Shown here in pieces: positions 45,661 to 59,100 of a DNA stretch of 64,000 bases (within the stretch, counting starts at the first letter, position 1; each line of letters opens with the position of its first letter). Source of the DNA: Acanthochlamys bracteata. Its lineage: Eukaryota > Streptophyta > Magnoliopsida > Pandanales > Velloziaceae. The position numbers were made by a program, and so were the translations under genes. The notes below the pieces were generated by a model that saw only the letters and a program-made list of their open reading frames with translations, made no database searches and had not been told where the DNA came from. The DNA lies in the NCBI GenBank assembly GCA_019914995.1, contig CM034144.1, positions 4,495,489 through 4,559,488 on the forward strand, in the 5' to 3' direction.

Positions 45661-47501
45661 CATATATATCAGTTATTTCTCAAAATTAGCTAGGGCAAAA
45701 CCGTCACGTCCCATGCTTAATGCAAAAGCATCCGCGTTGTTTTTCTTGAAAAGCATCAAATCATTTTTCACTATTCAAAGCCGCTTAACGCAGTGTAAAG
45801 CAGGCGCATCCGAACGGCTGTTTTACTATTATGTGTTTTTTTTAACTTTCAGTTTGAAAAAAACACAGTCAAACACTCTCTGAAATTCTATTTTAATTAA
45901 TAAAAATAAAGTTTTATAATGTTAAATTTGATTGAAACGAGTTTCCAAAAAATAAATTAGAAATAAGTTAAAATAAAAAATTAAAATTAAAATTAAAATT
46001 TGACATAAAAATATAAATTTTGTGTAATTGGAATACACTTTTTGAAAGATTATTGTAGAAAATTCAAACAAACTAGAAAAAATTCTAAAGTTATCAGTTT
46101 CTATTCTATGGAAAGATTTGTGAACATGAATTGAAGAAGGTAGATGTATATAAGTGGAAAGCATTGAACGGGCCACAGCAGTAATGAGATTCATGAATAA
46201 TGCGATTGTGAGTTGATTCCCTGAAAGAGATGACTTTTAGACAAGTAGTACATTGGGTTGGTACAACATTTTCTAATCAAGTCAAACGACTTTGTATTTT
46301 ATTTGGTTTATTATTACAATAATACCCACCTAATGGCCGTTGGTTTCAAATGATCGAAAACTATTAACTCCCTCTTGATCGATATCAGCTATGAAAAAAT
46401 TTGCACAGTCGATTTATTTCATTAAGAATTATATCTTCAATGAGACCACCCAAAAACAGAAAAAAGTTTTAAAGAAAACTCGCCTTCAAGACAAAGCACG
46501 CAGTTATTGCTATCCGTTTAAAAGAAAATGCAACTTTTCTCAGAAAGATCTTATTTTGAACCATTTTTCAGCCATTATTTTCAAATCGTGCTAAGCGCAC
46601 AAACAATCATTGCGTAGGAATCAATCCTAAAGTCAGCTTTCATTATACACACACGAACAGGAAAAATATGTAGTCGGCTTTCTTTTTCTATTTCATTATG
46701 ACACATTAACCCTTCAGGAATTATTCGATGAAATAGCTAGAAAGGGATGAGATTTATTAAATTTGGCAAATATTTAGATAAAGTTCTTAATATATTTAGC
46801 ATTTGGATAACTTTTTATTTAAATCTTATTATTTTATGAATTTTTCGGACTCTGTAACATAATCCTAGATAAGTATGGAACCATTAGCGAATTCATTGTA
46901 AAGATCATTAATAATTTGTAAAAATTTGGTCATGATCATTCTTTTAGCCTAATTATTGAGAGTATTTATCACGAAAGCTACCAATTGATAGCATTGCAAT
47001 CAAAACCTCAGAATTACTGTGATACCGGAAAACGTCTCTGGCTTTCAATAAGCTTGGACAAGCCCGGGCTTGAGAACTTAAACGATGCATGTTACAATAC
47101 AAGGAAATACCATATATTCTTTCTTGTTTTTGAGAAAAACAAGAAATACCTGTGCAAATCTACAAATTAACCTGCCTTCGTTACAAACGGTTGCCAAGCA
47201 AGAAGAGTAAAGCTCCTTCCGCTATGAAAAGTTGTACAACATTAACCATATCAAACAGCCAGTGAAGTGTTCTACTTGCCTTCTCTCCATACACCTACCT
47301 TGTATATGGGAGAAAATGTGTGCCCTCTGTCAAGACCAAAGAAGATGATTTTCTTAGAGGCGATGCATATAAAACTTCTAGGGATATTCCTAGAACTCCT
47401 CTTTCTAATAGAGGTACAGGTTTTCCATTTAGTTTGTCGAGCAGAGACGGATAGTAAAACATCTCTCCAGCACACATCATTGAGTACCAACAAACCCTAG
47501 A
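45661..47501. other. Spacer downstream of RER1
   Basis: 45880-46090 is AT-rich and carries the dispersed repeat words. 47250-47501 probably contains the 3' untranslated region of RER1. The overlapping short frames at 47267-47500 on both strands share the same DNA and show no domain. I found no other gene. Confidence 0.4.
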
Positions 47502-50100
47502 TCATGTTGAACTCATTGGAAGGTCATTATCTTCTCTAGAAACTACCCTTTTCCCTGTGTAGCGCTGAAAAGGAAGCAAATTGATAGTCAGGTAAAGAGC
47601 AAGAAAAGGAAGCAAATTAAAGTTGATGGAGTTACCTGTTTACCGAAGGTGAATGGAACATATTTGTACTTTATCATGTGAAGGATCTGCCTCTTCATTG
47701 TGGCAGTGAATAGTACTATCCAGTAAAACAGAAGGATAGGCCAAAATACAGGGACATCAAACACACTGAAGAAAGTCATCACAAAGGCAATGCAGAAGGC
47801 TTGCGTAATGGAATACCTGCAAGGAAACAAGCCATCAGTGGGAATAAAAGGCTTGATTTTTTTAACATAGGTCTAATTATTTAGTATATGCATGTTTACT
47901 TCTGCTTTGAAGTGCATTAACAATCAGAATTCAAAACAACAAAGGAAATGCGGAGATCAAAACATTTAGAAATAGCCTGTTGAAAGCAAGTTAAGATACA
48001 TTTCTGTACAATCATGTGAACTTTGTACCTCACCATAAATGTGACAATAATAGTTTATTCACAAAGATTGGCGCCTATTTTCTCTGAAAGCACCAGACTT
48101 CTCAAGAAGGTCCTATAAGAAGCCAACATTCTTATCTGGTAGTTACACATGTCAGCAACATAACACCATTACGCTGCATACAAGATCTGTTGCCAATCAC
48201 CACAACTAGGACTGTTGATGACTAATGTGACCACCATATATGGTCTAACCTCTAAAGGAACTAGCTACACAAACGGAGGTGGACCATCAAGTAAATATAT
48301 GCCAATCAAATTATGCCACGGAACTATGACGGAACAGCTATTAAGTCAGTATGGAAGTATGTTTCTCGCATATTAGAACAGGTGTTATTAATTTATGAAT
48401 ATTAAAAGATTATAATAAAGTATCCTTTAAAGTGATATTTTCAGGTCATTTTTAAAGGAAAATGTGAAAATGTTTCAATATATATGCACCTTAGCTAGAT
48501 ATAACATTAACAGGAAGAACCATCAATGGAAGAAAATTTCCCAATGCAAATAAACTGAAAAAAGGATAGCAACCATTAATGGAACCAAGGGGCTAAGGCT
48601 GCTGTCACCCACCCTAAACTTTTGGATCCTCCTTAAAAATCTTCAAGAAAATTACAAAGTGCCCCTTTAACTTGTTGACAAGTATGATAACAAGGTCTTT
48701 GAAACATTATGGAATTTCCCTAATACTTCTGATTCTTCTATTAACTCCTTGACTGGATTCTTTCATATAGCTGGTCCTAAGCCCAAGTAAAAGAAGCAGC
48801 CTCCCATAAAATCTTATAAAATCTTTATGAATTCCTTAATGGAGGATCCACATAGACGACCACATGTAGTTTAGATAAGGCTTGGTTGGAGAAACCTTAT
48901 GATTCTTCTAACATATTACTAAGTAAATGTTGCTTAATTATGAGAGAGGGTTACAAGGAGCAAGCACGATCCTATTGACTTTTGTAACTTAAGACACTAC
49001 TAATTATAATCACTGCAAAATTATGTTGAGGATCTTTTTGGTAAACCATAGACTTTCTAGAGACATATCATGGTTCAATTTGGCAAACGATAACCGTAGT
49101 TTGGAGTGTTTGGTATTACTATCAGATGTGTTAAAGGCTTCCTTTTAATGAAATATGCAATGTACTGTTTTAACTGAGACTGGAGCCTGACACCTCTCAA
49201 TGCCGCTTCATACAATTACTTATCTAATTCAATTCACATATCAAACTTCAAATAAGGCTTTGTAGAACCCTTCTAATCATTTGTGTTTAAAGGTATAAGT
49301 CAACTGCATAAAAACCAAACAAAAGCCTTCAATTTACTGCGTGTAACCACAAAACTTCTATGCCACAAACAACACTCAAAAGATTGAGGTGTAAACTACA
49401 AGACAATGCATCTTTCCTGTAACAAACATGTCACCTGAAGACATCAATCTCACTTGCATTAATTCCTTACATGTATAGGCAGAAAGCAATTATGTGATTT
49501 CTGATCTGTGACAAAGCCTATTAGGATGGAAAATCGGGTCCATGCTTACAAACTCTACAAAGTGTAACGATAGTTATTTGTAATCATGAAGATACACTTT
49601 GTCCAGATGCATTTTAACCATAACCCAGTTTCTATATGTTGCTTGAAATGACATATAGGAAATCCTTTCAAACATGAGTGACTACATATGTCAACCCAAT
49701 GCAAAAGAGCAACTTCAAGCCTTATGCCCTTTCCCTATATATATATATATATATATATAGGGCACCCTCACCCTTACGGGCACCGCCACACTTACAATAC
49801 TCCAAATTAAATTTCCACTGTTGGATATGAAAAATTATTAATTAAAATACATATGACAAAATTTTAGCTCAATCGGATAACGAATCGACATCCATCAGTT
49901 CACTTGATATAGAAGCAATATATATGTTTTTAAGTTTTTACTTTTTCTGTCATCTTGATCAAGTAAACGGATTGAACTTTATTCGTTATTCAATTGAGTT
50001 AAAACTTTGTCACATAAATTTTAATTAATAATATTTTATATTCAATGGTAGAAATTAAATTTGGAGCATAGTAAATGTGGCGGTACCCTATAGTGTCCCT

Positions 50101-50135
<35 letters not shown>

Positions 50136-53100
50136 CAAAAATGTCCTCAATAGGTCCTCTTTAACAAAGTCTTACTCCAGTAACTAGGGCAAAAGTTGAC
50201 CCCAAGATTTGACAAAATTTTGTAGGTGGCTACTAACTTGACTCTAATCCTTCTCCTTTACCTGAGCTTGAGACCGGTTGGAAGAATCCACACAAGTCGG
50301 GTTATTGTCAACGAAATAAGCCTCGTCAACTAAACTCAACCAGAAGGAACTATGAAATTTCGATTATATCACCCTACGATGCACGAACACCTTTTTTGGG
50401 CCTCCACATCATGTCTAACACATATAGAGCTCGGATTTAGGACCAATACGGCTCAGATTCGTACTAAACATTGTCACGGCCCTAAAGGTTCACTTTAGGT
50501 CCATGCGGCACTTAATCACACTTCGAAATAACTAAGTCAGCCTTTTTCGAATCTAGCTATCTAAGATAGCTAAAGACTTTGTGGCGAAATGGACTTAAAG
50601 GAAGAGAGGAACAACACTCGAAAGAGAGACCTTTTGGAAATCAAGCTTTAAAATGTTTTGCTTGATATACTCTTACTTGATACCCCAAACGAGGGCTCAT
50701 TCCCTCCTATATATAACTCCTCCACCTCAGCGGATACTAGAGATTACTTTTATCAGACAGTGGAGAATACATGGTTGAAAAAGTTCTTACATAATATCTG
50801 CATAAAATATCTCCATCTTCACAATATCTTGCATAGTCAAAAAATATCTCGGTTATCTAGAGTTTTCTAAGCTACTCTAGAACAACATACACCATACCCA
50901 CCTTCTTAAGGCAAAAAGAGCTGAGGAAAAATGCAATAAGTGTACCGTGACATTCTCCCCCACCGATACTGCCATGTCCTCAACGCGAGGAGGCACTTTG
51001 GCCAAAATTTTATATCGTCAGCTGAAATTGACATAAGTTTGTACTCCTAACTTGCCTCACTATTCTTGTTCTTATGAAGTGGTGATGGAGGTGGAAGTTC
51101 TTGAGGATTCATTTCTAATTATATCTTTTTTATCGGCATGGTATAACCTCAAGAGACTAATATGAAACATCAGATGAATTCTGGTTACTATGAGGCATTG
51201 ACCCTTTCTGTTTAGCCATCAATTTATGGGTGGAAGCTAGTTGAGAAGTTGATCTCAAACCCTATTATCTTGAATAGCCCTATCCAAAATCTTCCGATGA
51301 ATCGTATGTCATGATCGCTTATGATGGTTTGTGTAATTTTCCGATACTTCACCACATGTCGGAAGAATAGTCTTGCTGCATCTTTAGTGTTAAACTTGGT
51401 TGGTACATGAATGAATACTTCATATTTGCTAAAACAATCCACCACGACTATAATATTGCCACACCCCTCTGATTTTACCAATCCTACAATGAAATCCGTA
51501 GAGAGACTTTCCTATGGTCTCTCTGGAATAGCCAATAACTCCAATAAACCCACCGAATGGCATTGATATATCTTGTCTTATAAGTATGCAAGACAAGTCC
51601 TCACATAGAGCTCATCATCCCTCATTTGTGGCCAATAGTATACATCCTCTATAAGGGCTCTCATTCCATGCATACCTGAGTATCCTGCCAATTTAGGTTC
51701 GTATCATTTCTTAATAATCTCCTTCCTCAAGCCTCCCCATTTTGGTACATATAAGCGTCATCCTTTGGTGTTGAACACATTGTAATTTAGCCAAAACGTG
51801 CGAGTCTTACCTTGTCTTACAAGCTCTCTTAATTCCTTAGCTTGAGGGTCGTGCTCTATCCCATTCTTTTTGCGATCCACCAAGAAATAGTCATTGAGAA
51901 ATGGCAGCTAAGTCGACTTTTTTGCTCAACACGTCGGCCAGCAAATTAGCATTTCCAAACTTATATTCCATGAGATCGAACTCTGCAAAAAATTCTTGCT
52001 ACCTCATTTGTTTGGGTGAAAGTTGTTTTCGGTTGAGACAGTAACTGATTGCCACGTTGTCCTTCTTGAAGACAAATTTGGAGCCCAGTAAGTAATGTCT
52101 CCAAATTCTCAAATAGTGCACCACTATTGTCATCTCTTTTTCTTGAACCGTGTAGCAGCACTTTATGTCATTGAGCTTTCGGCTCTCATAACAATTAGAT
52201 AACCATCTTACATCAACACATCACCAATTGCAAAATTCAAAAGCATCTGTGTACCTCATAGCTCTTAGTGTGATCTAGGAAAACCAACACTAGTTCTTCC
52301 ATCACAGTCTTCTTCAGTACTTCAAATGCTTCTCGGCACTTTTACGTTCCAATCTCATGTGCGGTTCTTCGTGCGAAGATTGGTCAGTGGGGCTGCCACG
52401 GATGAATAACCCTTGACAAGCCGCCTATAATAGTTGACCAAACCTAAGAAGGATCTCAAACTCTGGCATCTTCTTTGGCGGCTCCTAATCTCAGATTGTC
52501 TTCATTTTGGTCTTGTCCAAACGAAGCATTCCTTTACCAATGACATGCCCTAAGAATACAACCTCCTGTTGAGCAAAAGCAAACTTTTCTTTCTTCACAT
52601 ATAACCCATTCTTTCTTAGGACTTAGAAAACTTGGCGTAGGTGTCGGGCATATTCTTATAGTGTTTTTCTATACACCACAAATATCATCCAATAATACGA
52701 CAAACCGATCCAAGAACCTCTGGAAGACTTTATTCATAAGTGTGCAAAAAATCTCAGAGCATTTGTTAATAAAGGACATTATAAAGAATTCGAATAACCC
52801 ATACTTGGTAACACAAGTAGTTTTAAGCTCATCGCCTTCGACAATCCTTACTTGGTAGTAACCCGACCTTAAGTCCCAACTTTGAAACCAATGCGCTTCT
52901 CTCAATTAGTCAAACAGGTCGGCTCTCAATGGGATTGGATAATTGACTCAACTGTGATATTATCGAGCGTCCGATCATCTACGCATAATCAGAGTGACAC
53001 ATCATGCTTCTTCTAAAATAGTACGTGTACACCATAAGGGGCATTTGACAGCTAAATGTATCCGTATCTAACAATTACTTTAATTGTCGTCTCAACTCTT

Positions 53101-56100
53101 CTAATTCCGGGGGTGTCTTCCGATAAAGTACAGCAATAGAGGGCTTTGTGACAGGTTCCAACTCAATGTGATAGTTTCTTTTTTGTGGCAATTTCTTTGG
53201 CAACGGCGGCATAACATCCTTTAACTCTTCAAGGACCTCAGAGATTTTTCTTAGTAGCTCATCCGGGTGGATAGCTCTTCTTTCCTAAGTGCCACCAAGA
53301 AAGTAGATTGTGCCTTCATTACGGCCTTGCAAACTTGTATAGCAAAAGTGCTTTTGGTTTGGAGGTTTATTTTTCCCAATAAAGGTACCATGCACATGTT
53401 CCTCTTCTCTAATATCATTAGTGTTAGCAAAAGAGATAGGAATGATTTTCACGCGATTCATAAACTCCTTCCCAAGCACTATAGAATAATCATCCATAAG
53501 CACAAAAGAAGTCCATAATGCCAGACTATTCACCTAAGCAAGCATTCACCCCACAATAACACCCAAACTTGACTAAGGCTCAGAGCTAACCGCCTTAAGC
53601 CATCCTTGCCACTTTCCATACATGATGCCAAGTTTCTTGGCCTCTTTCTCCTCAATAAAGTTGAGTAGCCTCGTGTCAATCAAAGCGTGGACTTCATGTC
53701 CACCGATTTTGGTAATCATGTATAATCGCCCCTTCCATATGCGTTTCAGCATATCTACTTTGGCTTTTAATTAAGGATTTATAAGGAGCTCATCCTTATT
53801 TCCTCGTGTTGTTGTTGTGGTTGCTTACTTGTTTAGATCAAAGCCGAAAGCTTGCTTCGTTTATTAAACTCTTTTGCCATGTGACATCCATCACAAATGA
53901 AGCTTTTCAAAATTAACCTTCCACTACAGTTACTTCCTTAGCTTTTGCTAGAGTCTATCTTAGACTTTACTAGATCATATGTTGCCTCCTTGACATGGTG
54001 GACGTCTCCCCGACCTTTGCCCTTAAAGCTCTTTTGAGGCTTGCTCTTCTGAAGCTTAGGAACTCGGCTATAGCAATGGAATCCCCTACATCAAATTTTC
54101 AATCAAGCTCATATTTGTAATCCGTCCATAAAGATAAAAAGGACCTTTTTATCTGGAAAGTCAGGAATCTACAAGATCAACTTTGAAATTTCTTTTACAT
54201 AGTCCCTAATGCTACCTTTCTATGTTAGGCATCGAAGTTTGGCTCTAACTTTATTCTCAGCATTCTCTGGATAGAATTACGGTAGAGTTCTCTTTTGAAC
54301 TCACCCCATTTGGCAATGGTGCAGCCGTCTCTCTTAATCTCATAATGTCTCCTCTATTATACCATCGTTGTATCATCAAAATAAAGAGTGGCATAGTCAA
54401 TCTTACGAGCATTCTCTGTGATGTTGGCGCTACTAAAGAGTTGCTCCAAATTTCACAAAAAATTATTAATCTTTTTTGCGTTGCCCCCTTATATTCTTTG
54501 GGTTTGGAAATTTCTACGTTCGTAGGAACTGAAGTTGAGGATATGGCTACAACTCTCCCCTTGTGTTACCTCCATTTTGCAAAAAGCTCAAATCTCTTTT
54601 GATATCCCTCAGTTCGGTAGCTAACCTTACGACTTCTTGCTTAAAGGTCGAAACATCACCAAAGAGTCTTTTAAGGCCTTATCTTGGTTGGAGCATGCGT
54701 CAGCCACCATGTTTAAGGCGCTATGTATTTCTCCGCAAAGCTCTTGTTGTCCATTTTCAAACTTCTCGATACTTTCGATTATATGTTCGAAATGATCCAT
54801 CCTATCGGCCATGGCAAGATCTACCTTGGCAGCTTCGGCGGTTAAATACGACATCACATCCTTAAAGACTTTTTCTTAAATTATTTGGTGCCCTCAGGAG
54901 CTCTCCTCTCCATTTCTAATCCCTCGAAGATGGTAACGTCACTATCACTTACTATTTCCCTAACCAAACCTTAGATCTGATATCACTTGTAACGGGTTTA
55001 AAATTTTGCCTTGAATCTATGCGGCACTTAGTCACACTCCAATGTAACTAAGTCAACCTTCTTCCGAATCTAACTATCTAAGATAGCTAAAGACTTTGTG
55101 GCGAAATAAACTTAAGAGAAGAGAGGAATAACACTAGAAAGAGATAGCTTTTGGAAATGAAGCTTCATAGTACTTTGCTTGGTACAACTCATTTGATGCC
55201 CCAAATGAGCTCATCCCCTCCTATATATAGCTCCTCCACACTGCTCAACGGATGGTGAATATTGATTTGATCAAACATTGAAGGATACATGATTCAAAAA
55301 ATTCTTAAATAATATCTATACAAAATATCTCCACCTTTATAATATCTTACATAGTCCCAAAATATCCCCGTAAACTAGAGTATTCTAATCTACTCTAGAA
55401 CAACCTACACAAGACCTACATTCCTAAGGCAAAAAAAGGTGAAAACAAAATATATCATAAGAGAAGTGTGCCATGACAACGTGCACGAACTTTGTCCGTA
55501 TAAATTTGAGCTCTGGACACAACCCTAAGCACGGCCCAGGACACAGTTTAGCCTTGTCACAATTAACGAGTCTAAAAAAACGAGTCCAATCAGGATTCGA
55601 TTAGCTTTTCCTATCTAACATTGTCGCATTATTCTATCTAAGCACTACTCTTCTTCTCTATCTCTTGCTAATTCGGACTCCTCTTTCAATTCCGATAAAA
55701 AATCATACGAAATTCACCACTTTCCATGTTCGCCACTTGGAGTTCTCAACAATTTGAATCATAAACTTAGTCGTAGAGAATATAAATTCCTGCTGCGATC
55801 TACAACGAAATCAATCTCCTTTGGCAGGTAAAATACGAATTCTTTTGCAGTCTACAAAGATGCTTGGTCTTCAGGAGATGATGCTTGGTCAGCTCTTTAC
55901 TTGTTTTTCTTTAGCTTGTCTAAAATTTTGCTCCATTTTCTAGTGTACAAATGCTCTAATTAATTTAGAACTTAAAAATTTTGCTCGGTTGACATTGCTG
56001 TATTATGGATTGTGGATGTTATAAATTAGGTGTTGGCTTTTAATTACTTAAGCGGATTCTAGTATAGCTTATCTCCTTAGGTGTAGCAATATTTTAGACC

Positions 56101-59100
56101 AGGCAATGAATAATGATGATCTAACATGTTTGACAATTATGATCATAACTGTTATTTCTAACGCCATTCATCTACATGATTTTGCGAATGATCTTTTAAT
56201 TCGGAATTATTTTTACATCCCTACTAGTTTCGAATTTAATTTCGATATTATCAGTCAATAATCAACTTTTTTTTCTACTTGTGTATGTTAAATTGCATTT
56301 TTTAATGAAAGTTGGCATTGTTTTTAATGGTTTATCAAGTCTCTACATTGAGATACTATTACAATCATATAGATGATGAGTTCGTAAGTTATATCTACAA
56401 TATGTTAGATGTTTTGGAGAATATCTTAGAAGAAAAGAAGAGGTTATTGTTCATATTTCACTCCCCTTCAATTGATGATTTTTTTCTAAATTAAAATGAA
56501 TTCTCTTGAGGTAGTAGTCATCAAGAAACTTGTGAGTAAAGATCCAAACAAACCTCTTTAGAAGTTTGCGAATAAAATTCAAAACAGAGAAGGGGAGGGA
56601 ATGAGTGTTTTGAACATTAATGGGGGGTATTCCTAGCGAATGAGCTCACATATTGATGATTTGATGAAGTCAAATTAAGAATGAAGAATGCTACACCAAA
56701 GAGAATTCCTTTCCCACATCTTCATCCTCTTCATCTTACTGGGCAAATAAAAGTGCAAGTATAAGAAGCCTATACAATCTCTCATTTCCGCAATAAAGTT
56801 TTGAGTCAACAAGTATAAAAAAAGGAAGATGGTACTGACTTGGAGAAGGCTTAGAACTGTAACGCTTGGAGAAGACTAAGAATGATTACAAAAATGTTCT
56901 ATTCATCTGGGCTTCCCTTTCATCATGCTAGGAACCATATTCTACGCGAGTTCTTATGTTTTTTGAGGCTTCTAACCTAATTTGTAGTTTTGTGCCTCTA
57001 GGTTATAATATGCAGAAAACCATCTTCTTAAGAAAGAAAGAAAATATTAAGAGGCTAGGAGCAAATCAAGAGCACTTCTAAGGAGAAGGGAGCAACTATT
57101 GTTTGTGATGGATGGACTTCTACTCAAAAAAGACCACCCATTAATTTAATGTGATTATAGAGTCTGGCTCAATGTTCTCGAAAGCATGAGTGAGGTAAAA
57201 AATAAGCACTTCATAGCTGACTTGTTCAAGGAAACCATTATGGAGGTTGGCCACCACCATGTAATTCTAGTCATTAGATAATTCTTTGGTTTGCAAAGCG
57301 ACGGGTATGATGCGGAAGCACAATTTCCTAACATATTTTGGACGTCATTATGGTTTAACCCTTATATGCCGCTAAAGTTGTTTAAGAAGATGAGGTTCCT
57401 TAGCGAGAATGCTATTGGATAACAAGTATCATAGAAGATACTAGTTACATCAAGAACTTCATCATGAATCATTTACACGAGGCTTGATATCTTCAATAAA
57501 CATGTTAAGTTAAAGATGCTAGCAATTGCATAGATACATTTTGTTTATGCGGTTGCCTTGCTTAAGAGGTTTAAAGAAATAAAGTGTGTTCTTCAAACTA
57601 TGACAATATGAAGAATGAGCTACATATAGAGATGATGACGTTACCAAAGCACACTTCGTGAAATATAAAGTTTTGAATGAATTATGACGATATAAAATGG
57701 ATTATATTTTTTCTTTCAGTCAATCAATATACCTTTTTTTATGTTAAAATTGTCAGAACTTTGCATTAGTGTATGATATTCAAACACTATGATTTAAAAT
57801 GTGAAGACAAGCTATGCATAGACATGAAAAGAAAAAAGATAATGAGCAAGTGTCTTTCTATACAATTGTCTACAATATCTTAGTGAATGTTGGAACAAAA
57901 GCAACACTTCAGTTCATTGTTTGGCCCATTCATTAAAATCCAAAGAAAGTTAATTTAGTTGAAAATTTAGAAATTAAAACCTATTTGTAATTTTGTTTAA
58001 TTTGATTTTGCTTTTTTAACTTTTTTACACCTGGTATTATAGCAAGAAGTAGCTTGCAAGTTAGCCAAACGGCGCCGCTCCTTATTTGGACGTTAAGCTT
58101 TCATCAGAGAGAAACAAATGCATAAGTTATTTAGCTAATGTGGAGTAACACCCTATGGTTAATGTGGAGTTTTTCTAAGTTTTTTGCAGCACGAGATGAA
58201 TTTCTAAAGTATGATTCATCAAATGTAGAGGAGTGCTGGATCAAAAGCATTGGTGGGTTGTTCATGAAGCTTCCATCTCAGCACTATAAGGGTTAAGCTC
58301 TCAAACTTCTTTGACAACCTAATTCCTCATCTTGTTGTGAAAGGAAATGGAGTACTTACTCTATACACTCCATGAGAAGAAACAAAAACTCCACAATGAT
58401 ATAACGTATAATTATATACATTTTTTAGCATCCTTTTGGTCATCTTTTAAATGTTAATTTTTCATGTTTTTAAGCTAATTGCTTTATTTTGTGAGTAAGT
58501 AAGAAAATAAAGAAGAAGTAAAGAAATAAGCCAAGGAAGAACGAAAGTAAGAAAAAAATAGTGAAGCAATGCACGGAGCCAAACAAGCAACAATTTTTAG
58601 GCCTGCGATCAGCCCACACCAGCCTAATCAGCCAGTAACATTAATTATAAGCAAGAAGAAGCGAAAAAAAAAGGCTCTCTTTCAAGGTTATCAAAATCGA
58701 GATTTTACGTAGAATAGTTCCGTTTTAATAGAATCGTAAAATCGAAATTTTAAAGTAAGATGATCAGACTTTAATCGGTAAATTTTATATAATTTTTATA
58801 ATACCATTACAAAATCTTTTATAAATTTTTTTTAATACTTTTAAATAATTTTTTAATACATTTATAAATTTTAGAAAAATCCTTTTAAATTTTATGAAAA
58901 GCTCCTCTGTATTTTACAAAAAAATCACTCAAAATTATACTTTACAAAAACCCACTTAAATTTACAGAAACCCCCTCAAATTTTAATTAATTACAAAAAA
59001 TCCTCAAAAGAACAAGCATATAAAATCGTAAAAAAACTTGATTTTAGCAATTTTACAATTATCCAAGCGCAATTTTACTCAAGAAACGATTTTACTTGAA

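Larger units (their letters stand above)
50472..55478 (-). mobile_element. Ty3/gypsy element with both LTRs, chromovirus-like, decayed
   Basis: Two direct repeats (50472-50952 and 54988-55478) enclose, on the minus strand, a primer-binding site, gag with zinc knuckle, protease region, RT, RNase H and integrase. It is about 5.0 kb in all. The coding part has many stops and frameshifts, and the two LTRs differ at many sites. The flanks (AACAT left, ACGTG right) do not match, so the target duplication is lost or the ends have been altered. The element sits in the RER1 intron, on the same strand as the gene. Confidence 0.9.

Noticed and set aside
47267..47500. Overlapping frames on both strands just downstream of RER1
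   Set aside because: They share the same DNA, which is best explained as the RER1 3' untranslated region.
54345..54865. Two + strand frames of 85 and 100 residues
   Set aside because: They are antisense to the gag region of the minus-strand gypsy element.
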